In this document: piece after piece, positions 27,222 through 35,925 of the stretch
How the letters are laid out: every line of letters begins with the position of its first letter
Numbering within the stretch: the stretch's first letter is position 1
Assembly: GCA_902787185.1 (NCBI GenBank)
Contig: CADAFP010000024.1
Location: 1-62,662 of the forward strand
Direction: 5' to 3'
Origin: an uncultured Bacteroidales bacterium
Lineage (GTDB): Bacteria > Bacteroidota > Bacteroidia > Bacteroidales > Muribaculaceae
Length of the DNA stretch: 62,662 bases
Translations under genes and position numbers: made by a program
Notes under the pieces: model-generated
Seen by the model: the letters and a program-made list of their open reading frames with translations, nothing else
Database searches by the model: none
What the model was told of the DNA's origin: nothing

Positions 27222-27250
27222 AGATAGGTAATATTTTTATTACCCACAAC
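27219..27250 (-). promoter_or_regulatory. promoter of the DUF4160/DUF2442 pair
   Basis: GTTG (27247-27250), 20 bp, TATCTTTG (27219-27226) on the minus strand. Confidence 0.55.
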
Positions 27251-27277
27251 TTTTATTCCATTTTTTCTTGTTTTAGC

Positions 27278-27306
27278 GTAGTTTTTTGGGGGGTGTTTGC
27301 GTCTAA
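27278..27306 (+). promoter_or_regulatory. ECF-like promoter motif (GTAGTTTTT-N12-GCGTCTAA)
   Basis: Second occurrence of the 29-bp motif found at 13699-13727, with identical block spacing, 37 bp before ATG 27344. Confidence 0.5.
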
Positions 27307-27343
27307 GGGGTAAAAAACAAGTTTCATTTAAACGCTAATTGTT

Positions 27344-28351
27344 ATGATTGCATCCATCAAAAAAGGCATTGTCTGGTTATGGCCGGCGATTAAGTACTTC
27401 TTATATTGGCTGTTGGTGACAGTGGCAGCAATGATAATGGTCTACGTTATCGGTATTGTTGCGCTGGGAAGTGCAGGCCAAAAAATCGATGATATCGACT
27501 CGATCATGGAGAATTCATGGCTCCTGGCTTCGGCTTTGGCGAGTGCCGATGTGCTTCTCCTGCTGTTGTTCTGGAAGCGGAAATATACCCGTAACTGGAT
27601 TGAATACGGCTATACCTATGGTGAGGATTTCTCGTCTGGGAAATTGGCTTTATGGGCCGTGGTAGGCGCCATCGGTTGCCTGCTTCTGGATATCATGGTG
27701 CAGGAATATGTGCCCATACCCGTTGAATCTGACTTAGGGGAATGGTTTGAGATGCTTTTTGGTAACCCGCTGGGTATCCTGTCGATATGCCTGATTGGCC
27801 CGCTTGCCGAGGAGGCCATCTTCAGGGGTGCCATCGAGCGCCGCTTGCTCGAGACGAACTGGAGTCCCTGGTTTGCCATCGTGATTTCGGCGTTATTGTT
27901 TGCTGTGGCGCATGGTAATTACGCGCAAGGAGCCACGGCAATCATGATGGGTTGCTTCTCGGGATGGATTTACTACCGCACCCGTAGCATCTGGCCCACG
28001 TTCCTAATCCATGCTGTCAACAACACTACAGCGGTCATTGCAGCACTCTCGATACCCGAGTCGATGGTCGATGAGGCGGCAGAAACGTTGGGCGTGCCCT
28101 TGTCAATAGGTATCCCCCTGATTGTCTTGAGCCTTATCTTACTCTATATCTCAGTTAAACACATCAGTAAGATAACCCACGACCGCACCCCGATTTCCGC
28201 CCTCGGTACTGACCATGATGTACTGCCACCGCCCTTCACCAATGAGTATATCAAGCAAGATGTTCCCGTCGGAGATACTCTCGCAGAAAATGCTGAAACC
28301 GGAGACACCGCCGAAGGGTTTGACTCGGAAATCCATCATATGGAGCCTTAG
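27344..28351 (+). CDS. CPBP family intramembrane metalloprotease
   Basis: 335 residues with about eight membrane segments. The family motifs are present: EE-A-I-F-R-G at residues 155-161 (LAEEAIFRGAIERRLL), the second motif FAVAHGNYAQGATA (about 185-198) and FLIHAVNNTTAV (about 222-233), whose His and Asn complete the active site. A hydrophilic tail of about 60 residues follows the last segment (ISALGTDHDVLPPPFTN onward). Members are prenyl-peptide type or bacteriocin-immunity type proteases; the substrate is unknown. The leader carries the ECF-like motif, as does the membrane protein gene at 13759. Confidence 0.88.
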   Translation: MIASIKKGIVWLWPAIKYFLYWLLVTVAAMIMVYVIGIVALGSAGQKIDDIDSIMENSWLLASALASADVLLLLLFWKRKYTRNWIEYGYTYGEDFSSGKLALWAVVGAIGCLLLDIMVQEYVPIPVESDLGEWFEMLFGNPLGILSICLIGPLAEEAIFRGAIERRLLETNWSPWFAIVISALLFAVAHGNYAQGATAIMMGCFSGWIYYRTRSIWPTFLIHAVNNTTAVIAALSIPESMVDEAAETLGVPLSIGIPLIVLSLILLYISVKHISKITHDRTPISALGTDHDVLPPPFTNEYIKQDVPVGDTLAENAETGDTAEGFDSEIHHMEP

Positions 28352-28418
28352 GGCAACTGGTCTAACGACTACAAACAACAAGACTCATAAATTCCACCTC
28401 CCTACCCAGAGAGTGTGA

Positions 28419-28472
28419 CAAGGGTTGAGTGCCGTGATGGCGCCCAACCCTTGCTGTAGCTCTGTGCTACAG
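28419..28472. terminator. tandem hairpins between convergent genes
   Basis: A 15-bp stem with one mismatch and one G-T pair (28419-28433 with 28439-28453, CAAGGGTTGAGTGCC half) is followed at once by a second perfect 7-bp stem CTGTAGC (28454-28460) with GCTACAG (28466-28472). No T-run. They sit between the CPBP and C10 protease genes and likely stop transcription from both sides. Confidence 0.5.
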
Positions 28473-28582
28473 CTAAACAACCCATTATTTCATGTTATGT
28501 CCCTATGCCACCAAGCAATAACTTGGGACGGCTTAGAGCCTAAACGTGAGGGGCGTTTAGCGGTACACGTTTGAAACAATCA

Positions 28583-30973
28583 TCAATTGTTAGCAGATCC
28601 GCTCAGAATCATGTCGATGAGGAGCGTCACGTCGGCAATACCCACCAGGTTGTCACCATCAAGGTCGGCAACGGCAAGATTGATACCCGTTGCATCACCA
28701 ACCAGCACATAATCAATCAATGCCGTGACATCCGCAATCTCAATGACGCCATTGCCGTTGACGTCGCCCATCAGCCCCTGAGGAGCCTCGGGGAAGACGA
28801 CGGTGTAAGTGTAAGTGTTACCGAGTGACTTCTTTGTACCCTCGCTATAGTAGTAGAAGAAGGCGAAGTACTGCCAGCCATCAATGACGTTGTCCATGTC
28901 AATCTGCAGGGTAGCGGTCTCACCAGCAGCGAGTGTCAAGTGCTTATCGACGGTCTGCACGCCAGCGCCACTGTTGCCATAGGTGTGCTTGTACAGATTG
29001 GCCGTGATGTCCTCGTCATAGGTCGTGCTGCCATTGTTGGTGATGGTGAGCACAACGCTGAACTTGTCGCTATTGATATTAGAGCCTTCGGCATCCAGAA
29101 CATTGACCATAGCTCTCAAGTTAGCAGCAGGCATCGGGTTGATGGTGATGGTGCGGGTGGCAACGGGATCGCTGCCATTCTCGTTCAATGACCAGGTGAG
29201 GCTATAGCTGCCTGCGTTGGCGAAGGTGTAGGAATAATGGACGTCACCCGTCTCGCCCGGTTCCAGACCCACAAAACCTGAAGCAGCCGAAGCTCCGTTG
29301 ATGAACATGTAAAGCATCTCGTTGCTCGACGTGCCGTTATTGGTCATGTTGACATCGATGCCAACGGGGCGGTCCTGGTTCATGGTGCCCGTAAAGGCGA
29401 CGTCGTTGACGGTGTAGTCGCGTGTGCCGGCAGTGCCATAGCCCGTAACGGAGCACTGGTTGCCGTCGATGGTCACCTCGATGTAGTTGCGTTCGGCACC
29501 GACGCAGGGACGCCAGTTGTTCGCGCCAAGTTCGCTATAGATGGGCATGATGCGATAGGTGCCGCTGGTCATGCCAGCGCCGAACCGCAGTTCACGGTTG
29601 GTGTGGATGAAGAAATAGCCCGGTCCGAGACCTTGGCCATTGGAGCCTTGGAGCCTGTTAATCATCACGCCATCCTCATCAAACAAGCCCCAGCCAATGC
29701 TCACGTCTAACGTGTTGGGGGTATTGTTAACGAAGTTACCCGAGACATAGACCTTGAAGGCCTCGTTGGTGCCACCACGTGTGCCAACAAAGCTGTCGAG
29801 TTTGACACCGTCGGCCGTGAGCTCAAAGACGGGGCTGCCGCCCTGGTTAGGTTGGAAGCCCACAATGGCCTCCTGAGTGTAGATGTATCCGTAAGGGCCA
29901 TCGGAACTACCCGCGCCCTGCTCACTGGGATTGAGCACATTGAGCAGGTAGTAGCCATTGCTATTGCCGTCCCAGCCCCAATTCATGTGGAACATGCCAT
30001 TGCCATCATAGCCGTCGCAGATGAAGGAGTGTCCACCAGTCAGCTTGCTGCCGCTGTAGATGACAGGGCGTCCAGCCGCCAACTCACCGTAGAGAAGGTC
30101 GGCCCATCCCTGTGTACTATAGTTGCCGCGGCTCACCTTGTGGGCAGCTGCATCGTAGTCAAAGTAGGCGGCCGCCTTCTCGGGAATCAAGCCGGAGTTG
30201 GCACCCGATGAGTACATCATAAAAGTCATCTCCAATGCCTGGGCGCAATACAGGTTGAGCGTGGCGACAGCCTGTGCTCCAGCGCTCTCGTTGTCGTTTG
30301 TCTCATAGGTGTCCTGCATCGCATTCCAGTCAAACTCGACAACCGGCAGTTCGGACATATAATATTGCATGTTAGCGGCCGGGTATGAGCTGGTATAGGC
30401 AGGAATAGGCTGAGTGGTGCTTGCGGGCCACTTCCAGTAGTACATCACCTGAGACAGTGCTGTGGCAACACAACCCGTATAGGCATGCTTACTCGACGGG
30501 ATGATGGGCAGCAGATTGTTGTACGGATCGTTCTGGCTCCATGATGACGTCAACAGGGGTTTGATGGCACCGCTGCTGCGCAGCTGCGTCTCGGCCTTAG
30601 CGCCGCGGGCAATGGCATCAATCTGGGCGGCATAACCCTCGAGCAGGAATTGCAAGGCCTCGGGAACGTTTTGTTCATCGAACGCACCCTGGTCGCTGTA
30701 ACCCAACACAGCAGGTGCGCTGTCGTCACCAGCCACGATGACGAAACCGCAGCTACCGCCGTTAAACACATAGTAGGCTGCCTGGTCAGTACCGGCTTTG
30801 GCATTCATTCGAGGAGCCTTGCTCGCCATCTTGATGGTGGCCGAAGGCATGGCGTGCGAAGCCATGAAGCGGGCTGCAATATTGCGAGCCTGATTCTCGT
30901 TGATTGACTCGGCCCAAGCAGTAACAGTGACTGCAAGGCACATCATTAACAGTAGTGTCTTGAAACTTTTCAT
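28583..30973 (-). CDS. secreted C10 (streptopain-type) cysteine protease with C-terminal dockerin-like module
   Basis: 796 residues. Signal peptide (MKSFKTLLLMMCLAVTVTAWA), then a Spi-like propeptide (residues about 22-125; QARNIAARFM, AYYVFNGGSCGFVIVAGDD). The C10 catalytic domain has Cys168 in AYTGCVATALSQVMYYWKWP and His315 in GGHSFICDGYDG, followed by FHMNWGWDG, which carries the conserved Asn/Trp. Middle domains are beta-rich, with one CARDB-like block (TFANAGSYSLTWSLNENG). The C-terminus is a dockerin-type calcium pair (GDVNGNGVIEIADVTALID, VADLDGDNLVGIADVTLLID). Related enzymes are SpeB of Streptococcus and the Bacteroides bfp proteases. Secreted; the dockerin may hold it at the surface. 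Confidence 0.92.
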   Translation of the reverse strand: MKSFKTLLLMMCLAVTVTAWAESINENQARNIAARFMASHAMPSATIKMASKAPRMNAKAGTDQAAYYVFNGGSCGFVIVAGDDSAPAVLGYSDQGAFDEQNVPEALQFLLEGYAAQIDAIARGAKAETQLRSSGAIKPLLTSSWSQNDPYNNLLPIIPSSKHAYTGCVATALSQVMYYWKWPASTTQPIPAYTSSYPAANMQYYMSELPVVEFDWNAMQDTYETNDNESAGAQAVATLNLYCAQALEMTFMMYSSGANSGLIPEKAAAYFDYDAAAHKVSRGNYSTQGWADLLYGELAAGRPVIYSGSKLTGGHSFICDGYDGNGMFHMNWGWDGNSNGYYLLNVLNPSEQGAGSSDGPYGYIYTQEAIVGFQPNQGGSPVFELTADGVKLDSFVGTRGGTNEAFKVYVSGNFVNNTPNTLDVSIGWGLFDEDGVMINRLQGSNGQGLGPGYFFIHTNRELRFGAGMTSGTYRIMPIYSELGANNWRPCVGAERNYIEVTIDGNQCSVTGYGTAGTRDYTVNDVAFTGTMNQDRPVGIDVNMTNNGTSSNEMLYMFINGASAASGFVGLEPGETGDVHYSYTFANAGSYSLTWSLNENGSDPVATRTITINPMPAANLRAMVNVLDAEGSNINSDKFSVVLTITNNGSTTYDEDITANLYKHTYGNSGAGVQTVDKHLTLAAGETATLQIDMDNVIDGWQYFAFFYYYSEGTKKSLGNTYTYTVVFPEAPQGLMGDVNGNGVIEIADVTALIDYVLVGDATGINLAVADLDGDNLVGIADVTLLIDMILSGSANN

Positions 30974-31016
30974 AATGCTTTACTTGTTTAAAAAAGTATA
31001 ATAAAAATGGATTTTG

Positions 31017-31024
31017 CAAAGATA
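31017..31024 (-). promoter_or_regulatory. -7 element (TATCTTTG) of the C10 protease gene
   Basis: Minus strand, 44 bp upstream of ATG 30973; -33 box not clear. Confidence 0.45.
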
Positions 31025-31109
31025 CACATTATAATTAAAAAATTGATGGGCGAAATCGCTACCATAACTGCATCAATTGTTAATCTGTGTTAAATATTTA
31101 CTCAGACCC

Positions 31110-31140
31110 ATTGTCGGTCCAAAAATTGCATATATCTTTG
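31110..31140 (+). promoter_or_regulatory. promoter of the SPFH gene
   Basis: ATTG (31110-31113), 19 bp, TATCTTTG (31133-31140); leader of about 55 nt. Confidence 0.6.
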
Positions 31141-31201
31141 TGATATCAAAATGATATTATTTTAAAACAAACTAAATCTAACTTTTTCAACTTTTACGAT
31201 T

Positions 31202-32170
31202 ATGGAATCCAAGGAATTTAATTTTAAAGGCTTAACCCTCAACGGTTTCTTGATGTTATTCGTTGTTATCATCATGCCGATTATCGCTGTATGGTGCATC
31301 TACAAGAGTATAGTTTTGTTTGACATGCCCAATCCAGGTGGACTGCCTGCCTTCCTCATCACCTTAGGTGTCCTGTTGGCCATCTGCACCTTAATCTTAT
31401 TAGGTGGTTTTATGATGCTGGAGCCCAACACCGCACGTGTGACCACCTGGTTCGGCAAGTATAGCGGCACGTTCACCCGCACGGGTTTCTACTGGATTAA
31501 CCCCTTCTACGGCACCAAGAAAGTGTCGCTGCGTGCCCGCAACCTGGATGCCGAGCCCATCAAGGTCAACGACAAGGTGGGTAACCCCGTAATGATCGGT
31601 CTGGTGCTGGTGTGGAGGCTGAAGGACACCTATAAGGCCCTGTTCGAGATCGATTCGCAGACCATGGCCTCGACCGACGGCACGCTGAACGGCAACGCCA
31701 AAGGCCTGATGCGCGCCCTGGAGGGCTTTGTGAGCGTCCAGAGTTATGCCGCCCTGCGTCAGGTAGCCGGGCAGTACGCCTACGACGACAATGATGAGGA
31801 TACCAAGGAACTGACCTTGCGCTCGGGTGGTGACGAAATCAACGACCAGCTCGAGGGCAAACTCAACGAGCGCCTGTCACTTGCCGGCATCGAGGTGGTT
31901 GAGGCCCGTATCAACTACCTGGCCTATGCCCCCGAAATCGCTGCCGTGATGCTGCGCCGTCAGCAGGCCAGCGCCATCATCACCGCCCGCGAGAAAATCG
32001 TCGAAGGCGCTGTGAGCATGGTGAAGATGGCCCTTGACAAACTCTCAAGCGAGGAAATCGTAGAGCTTGACGACGATAAGAAGGCCTCGATGGTGAGCAA
32101 CCTGCTTGTTGTCCTGTGCGCCGACGAACAGGCTCAGCCCGTCGTCAACACTGGCACCCTCAACATGTAA
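31202..32170 (+). CDS. SPFH/Band 7 domain membrane protein
   Basis: 322 residues. Two membrane segments ([18 protein letters not shown] at about 17-34, [23 protein letters not shown] at about 51-73) precede the SPFH domain ([53 protein letters not shown]). The last third is a helix ([22 protein letters not shown]) typical for oligomer formation. SPFH proteins scaffold membrane microdomains and often bind a protease or another partner. The next gene is an Arc-like DNA-binding protein, a neighbourhood often seen in Bacteroidetes. Confidence 0.9.
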   Translation: MESKEFNFKGLTLNGFLMLFVVIIMPIIAVWCIYKSIVLFDMPNPGGLPAFLITLGVLLAICTLILLGGFMMLEPNTARVTTWFGKYSGTFTRTGFYWINPFYGTKKVSLRARNLDAEPIKVNDKVGNPVMIGLVLVWRLKDTYKALFEIDSQTMASTDGTLNGNAKGLMRALEGFVSVQSYAALRQVAGQYAYDDNDEDTKELTLRSGGDEINDQLEGKLNERLSLAGIEVVEARINYLAYAPEIAAVMLRRQQASAIITAREKIVEGAVSMVKMALDKLSSEEIVELDDDKKASMVSNLLVVLCADEQAQPVVNTGTLNM

Positions 32171-32180
32171 CCCCGCGGGG

Positions 32181-32337
32181 CTAATGAGGTTGTGCCATCA
32201 TTCAATGCCAAAAACATGGATCGTGCTATCGCACGAGAAATCAAAGAAATTATTTTGATTTTTCCACTTGTTTAGCTGGCGCAACGATATCCTACATAAC
32301 CGCCCTGCGGTCGGAATGATGGCATATCCTCATTGAG
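32181..32337. repeat. noncoding nested inverted-repeat element C
   Basis: Outer arms 32181-32203 and 32313-32337 are complementary over about 20 positions (TGCCATCATTC core). Inside are CGTGCTATCGCACG (a perfect 5-bp stem with 4-nt loop), GAGAAATCA, and on the far side ATAACCGCCCTGCGGTCGG, matching inner parts of elements A and D. It lies between the SPFH gene and the Arc-like gene. Confidence 0.6.
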
Positions 32338-32362
32338 AACCCGCCAAAAGATTCAGCAGACT

Positions 32363-32542
32363 ATGGCAAAGAAAGCCACAAAGAGTTTTATCCTGCGTGT
32401 CGATAGCGACACGATGGATGCCATTGAGAAGTGGGCAGCCGACGAGTTCCGTTCCACCAACGGCCAGTTGCAGTGGATCATCACCGAGGCGCTGCGCAAG
32501 GCCAAGATGAAATCAACGGCTCTGATTGACAATGTCATGTGA
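32363..32542 (+). CDS. Arc-family-like DNA-binding protein
   Basis: 59 residues from ATG 32363 (the frame opens at 32333, but MAKKATKSFILRVDSDTMDAIEKW is the usual beginning of this family). FILRVDSDTMDAIEKWAADEFRSTNGQLQWIITEALRKA fits a ribbon-helix-helix: one beta strand then two helices. Such proteins bind DNA as dimers of dimers. It may regulate the SPFH gene or itself; there is no toxin gene next to it. Confidence 0.8.
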   Translation: MAKKATKSFILRVDSDTMDAIEKWAADEFRSTNGQLQWIITEALRKAKMKSTALIDNVM

Positions 32543-32637
32543 GACGAGCGATTTCATAATCGCCAATAATGCACTATTAATGATAGAATTATGGAGCTGA
32601 GCAAAAAGAAAGTAAAACAATCAAAAACCTAATTGTT

Positions 32638-33321
32638 ATGAAAGAGACCAATCTAATCGTAAAGTATTGCCTCATGCTATTTGTTGTTGCGGGGTTGTGC
32701 TTTATGCATTACAAAGACCTTATAAGTAATGGCATGTTCTGTGTGTGGGCCATCTTCTTTGTGATCATTATCATCATGGATATCGTCAAGCGCAGGAAAT
32801 CGGCAAAGAGGGGACAAGAGCAGGCTAGCAAAGCGCTTGGCAATCCCGACGATGCTGAGTCGCACGTGAGCCACACCGTCAATGTGCGCCCAACCCTCGC
32901 AGGAATGTGCTGTGACCTGTCCACAATCATCATGCTGATGATTGCCTGGATTTTGATCATCAGGAAAGACCTTCTTGACCTGGATTCAAGCCATGCTATC
33001 TATATCTACATTTTATACACCATGGGTGCCGTAGTAAGTCTTGTGGCAAATTATCAGCCCAGAACCTATGGCGGCATGTACCAACTCTATGGCATGAAGC
33101 AGGTCAAGCAGGACATCATTCGCCTTCATGCAGTAGCATTTGTCTGTGCCCTGACGGTGCTAACCTGTTCACTAAGATATATCATGCCTTCTAATACCGG
33201 GATTACCGTATTAATGGGCATATCGGCTGTTGGCGTTGTGGTTATTTTCGTTTGGAAGTTCTTTATCAAGAAGGTTACACCGACGCAAGAAGACATAGAA
33301 AAAGCACTCAAAGATGAATAA
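32638..33321 (+). CDS. polytopic membrane protein of unknown function
   Basis: 227 residues, family not recognised. Membrane segments lie near residues 7-24, 30-48, 95-112, 120-138, 165-182 and 186-208 (YCLMLFVVAGLCFMHY, VWAIFFVIIIIMDIV, ITVLMGISAVGVVVIFVWKFF). A basic loop (KRRKSAKRGQEQAS) after the second segment and a charged C-terminal tail (KVTPTQEDIEKALKDE) face the same side. It starts a run of closely spaced plus-strand genes (gaps 11, 30, 25 and 6 bp) up to the first endonuclease. Confidence 0.7.
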   Translation: MKETNLIVKYCLMLFVVAGLCFMHYKDLISNGMFCVWAIFFVIIIIMDIVKRRKSAKRGQEQASKALGNPDDAESHVSHTVNVRPTLAGMCCDLSTIIMLMIAWILIIRKDLLDLDSSHAIYIYILYTMGAVVSLVANYQPRTYGGMYQLYGMKQVKQDIIRLHAVAFVCALTVLTCSLRYIMPSNTGITVLMGISAVGVVVIFVWKFFIKKVTPTQEDIEKALKDE

Positions 33322-33332
33322 TCGATAAGACA

Positions 33333-34538
33333 ATGAAAACGATGAACAAAATAGTTTTTTTATCAGTAGTACTCTCACTGATGACGTTAAACGGGGCTGC
33401 ACAAAACATCAGCGGCTCTTGGAGAGGTGTGCTTGAAGTGGAAGATGTTCAACTTCCATTGGTGCTCAAAATCACTCCCGACGGCAATTGCACCATCGAC
33501 AGCCCAAAGGAGATGGTGAGAAACATACCCAGCGATGTCAAATATCTCTCGGCCGACTCAATATTTGTCAGCACTTCGATAGGCTTCGACTATGCCGGGC
33601 GGCTGCAGGACGGAGTGATTCATGGCACCTTCACCCAAGGAGGAATCTCGGTGCCGATGGAATTGAGCCTCATGCAACGTCCTCAGAATCCACAACCGCC
33701 ATTCCCCTATCAGACCGAGCAGGTGAAGTTCACCAACGCCAATGCGGGAGCGACCTTTGCTGGCACCCTGAGTGTGCCCGATGGCGCGCAGTGTGTGCTG
33801 CTGATGGTGACCGGCAGCGGCTCTCAGGACCGCGACGAGGAACTGTTTGAACACAGGCCTTTTGCTGTGATTGCCGACCGCTTGGCGCGGCAGGGTATTG
33901 CCACTCTGCGATATGATGACCGTGGTTATGGTGAATCGGTGGGTGGTGACGTGATGAATGCCACCACACGAGACTTTGCCGACGATGCAGCAGCGGGAAT
34001 TGAGTGGCTGAGGCGTTCGGGACGGTTCCAGCAAGTGGGTATTCTTGGCCATAGCGAGGGCGGAAGCATCGCCTACATGCTCGGCGCACAGGGATTGGTG
34101 GATTTCATCGTTAGCCTTGCGGGACCCACTGTGCAGGGAGACACCATCCTATTAGAACAGAACCGCACCCTCACGGGTGAAAAATCCATTGGACTCACCA
34201 TCGATCATATCCGCAACAATCCGCGAGTCCAACAGATACCCTGGTATCAGTTCTTTATCAACTATAATCCCAAAGCCGATATCGCCAAGATCACCTGTCC
34301 CGTTATGGCCATCAATGGAGAGAAGGACGTGCAGGTCATGTCTGAGATGTGCTTGGATGCCCTGCGCCGCGTTTTGCCCGCCAACGAGCACCACCTCATC
34401 AAATCCTATCCTGGATTGAACCATCTGTTCCAGCATTGCGAGACGGGAATGCCCGATGAGTATGAATCCATCGAGGAAACCATTTCGGAGGAAGTCATCA
34501 ACGACATCATCTCCTGGATCCACCAAGTTACCAAATAA
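33333..34538 (+). CDS. exported alpha/beta hydrolase (serine esterase-like)
   Basis: 401 residues. Signal peptide MNKIVFLSVVLSLMTLNGAAQ (start at ATG 33333 or 33342). An N-terminal beta domain (ISGSWRGVLEVEDVQLPLVLKI) is of the type that precedes many Bacteroidetes esterases. The hydrolase core has the oxyanion region VTGSGSQDRDE, YDDRGYGES, the nucleophile elbow GHSEGG (about residue 235), the acid in INGEKD (about 330) and the His in GLNHLFQ (about 368). It would act on ester or acyl substrates in the periplasm or outside; the substrate is unknown. Confidence 0.85.
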   Translation: MKTMNKIVFLSVVLSLMTLNGAAQNISGSWRGVLEVEDVQLPLVLKITPDGNCTIDSPKEMVRNIPSDVKYLSADSIFVSTSIGFDYAGRLQDGVIHGTFTQGGISVPMELSLMQRPQNPQPPFPYQTEQVKFTNANAGATFAGTLSVPDGAQCVLLMVTGSGSQDRDEELFEHRPFAVIADRLARQGIATLRYDDRGYGESVGGDVMNATTRDFADDAAAGIEWLRRSGRFQQVGILGHSEGGSIAYMLGAQGLVDFIVSLAGPTVQGDTILLEQNRTLTGEKSIGLTIDHIRNNPRVQQIPWYQFFINYNPKADIAKITCPVMAINGEKDVQVMSEMCLDALRRVLPANEHHLIKSYPGLNHLFQHCETGMPDEYESIEETISEEVINDIISWIHQVTK

Positions 34539-34568
34539 ACCCATTGAAACGTAACAACCACAAACGCT

Positions 34569-35717
34569 ATGAGACCTAAATTTGACAATAAGGGACTCAA
34601 CATCCTGTATAACACCTTGATGTGGTGCTCTGCCGGCGCAGCGGGATTGGCCTTAGCCTTTTACCGTTCTGGCAAAATCAGTTTGGCCGCTGTGGTAGCC
34701 ATCTGCACGGTATGCGCGTTTTTCATCCTGTTTGAAATCGGTTGGAACTTCCTGTCCAAGAAAGAGAATCCGTCAATCATCGATGAAGCAGCCGCCGAGG
34801 GGACAGCAGAACCGGGCTTTGACCTCGACAAGGCCAAAACCGCACGCACTCCCCAACGGGTTTTCCTCAGCCTGCTGACAGTCGTCGTCCTCCTTATCGC
34901 ATGGGGATGGGCATGGTCGCAGCATACGTTTGACGGGGTATTCTTCATGGACCGACCTTTCAGTACTTATCTGGGCAACACGGCAATATGCCTCGGCTTG
35001 CTTGTTTATGCCCGTTTCCCCTTCTTGATGGATGAAGACCGTTTTAAAAACATGTCTCAGGTCAATCTGGCCATCAATTCTAAGCTTGTCACAGCTTTAT
35101 TCCTGGCGCTGGGGCTCTTGTCCTACGCCGTTCTGAAGGACAATCCCGGCGCAACTCCTTGGAGAACCATCTCCATGCTTGTTCTGGGCTTTATTTGGTT
35201 AGACTACTTCATCTGTTATCAAGACCGCGTCAAGGATGCCGGCGGCTCTCAAACTGCAACCGGGCAGGCAAGCGATGCCGTCAACATCCTGGGGCTCAAG
35301 GTTCGCAGGGGCACAGCGCTGACGATCATCAGGGCTCTGGTCCTCATTATCCTGGCTGCCGCATGGTTGATAAAACTGACGGCAGGTGGACTGGGTTTCA
35401 AGGGCGTTTACCAGCCTACGCTAACGGCACTCGCTTTCACGCTGGTATCCCTCTGTTTTTTTGTCCTCTCTTATTGCCTCGGTTGGTTTGTCGGCAGGGC
35501 CGATGGCAGGCAAGCCGCTTCACTGGCCGACAACCAGCTGTTTGGTGCCACGGCCTTTGCCTTGTTGGCATTGATGAGCAGCCTGCATGAAGGCCTGCAC
35601 TGGGATTTATCCAGTCGCCCCATCGCGATGGGCAGCATCGCCCTGTTTCTTGCCCTCGGGTGGGCCTTGGGCGCACTGGGCAAGCGGCGCTACAAAGGGA
35701 ACAAACAACAACAATAA
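34569..35717 (+). CDS. large polytopic membrane protein of unknown function
   Basis: 382 residues with about nine membrane segments in three groups (FYRSGKISLAAVVAICTVCA, VFLSLLTVVVLLIAWGWAW, LVTALFLALGLLSYAVL, IIRALVLIILAAAWLI, LAFTLVSLCFFVLSYCLGW, and two near the end). A hydrophilic loop (KENPSIIDEAAAEGTAEP) follows the second. No catalytic motif is visible apart from scattered His/Glu in MSSLHEGLHWD. It is 30 bp behind the esterase gene and 25 bp before a one-TM gene, so it is likely in the same transcript. Confidence 0.7.
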   Translation: MRPKFDNKGLNILYNTLMWCSAGAAGLALAFYRSGKISLAAVVAICTVCAFFILFEIGWNFLSKKENPSIIDEAAAEGTAEPGFDLDKAKTARTPQRVFLSLLTVVVLLIAWGWAWSQHTFDGVFFMDRPFSTYLGNTAICLGLLVYARFPFLMDEDRFKNMSQVNLAINSKLVTALFLALGLLSYAVLKDNPGATPWRTISMLVLGFIWLDYFICYQDRVKDAGGSQTATGQASDAVNILGLKVRRGTALTIIRALVLIILAAAWLIKLTAGGLGFKGVYQPTLTALAFTLVSLCFFVLSYCLGWFVGRADGRQAASLADNQLFGATAFALLALMSSLHEGLHWDLSSRPIAMGSIALFLALGWALGALGKRRYKGNKQQQ

Positions 35718-35742
35718 TCATCAACCTACTAATTTCTCGACT

Positions 35743-35919
35743 ATGAACAGAAAAACAGCAATCATCAAGTTTGCCATCATCGAGACACTGGTTACCTTTC
35801 TCATCATCGCACTATACTTGATGGGTAAGTTGAGCCTGACGGGGTTTATCATCGCTTTTGGCTTTGCCACGTTGGTATCGGCGGGCGTACTCTTCATCAT
35901 CATCCGCAAGACGGAATAA
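35743..35919 (+). CDS. 58-residue small membrane protein
   Basis: MNRKTAIIKFAIIETLVTFLIIALYLMG and then LSLTGFIIAFGFATLVSAGVLFIIIR give two membrane helices with a short loop and basic ends. The ATG at 35743 is chosen because the longer frame upstream overlaps the preceding gene in another frame. Spacing of 25 bp before and 6 bp after suggests cotranscription with the first endonuclease. Confidence 0.65.
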   Translation: MNRKTAIIKFAIIETLVTFLIIALYLMGKLSLTGFIIAFGFATLVSAGVLFIIIRKTE

Positions 35920-35925
35920 TCGGGC

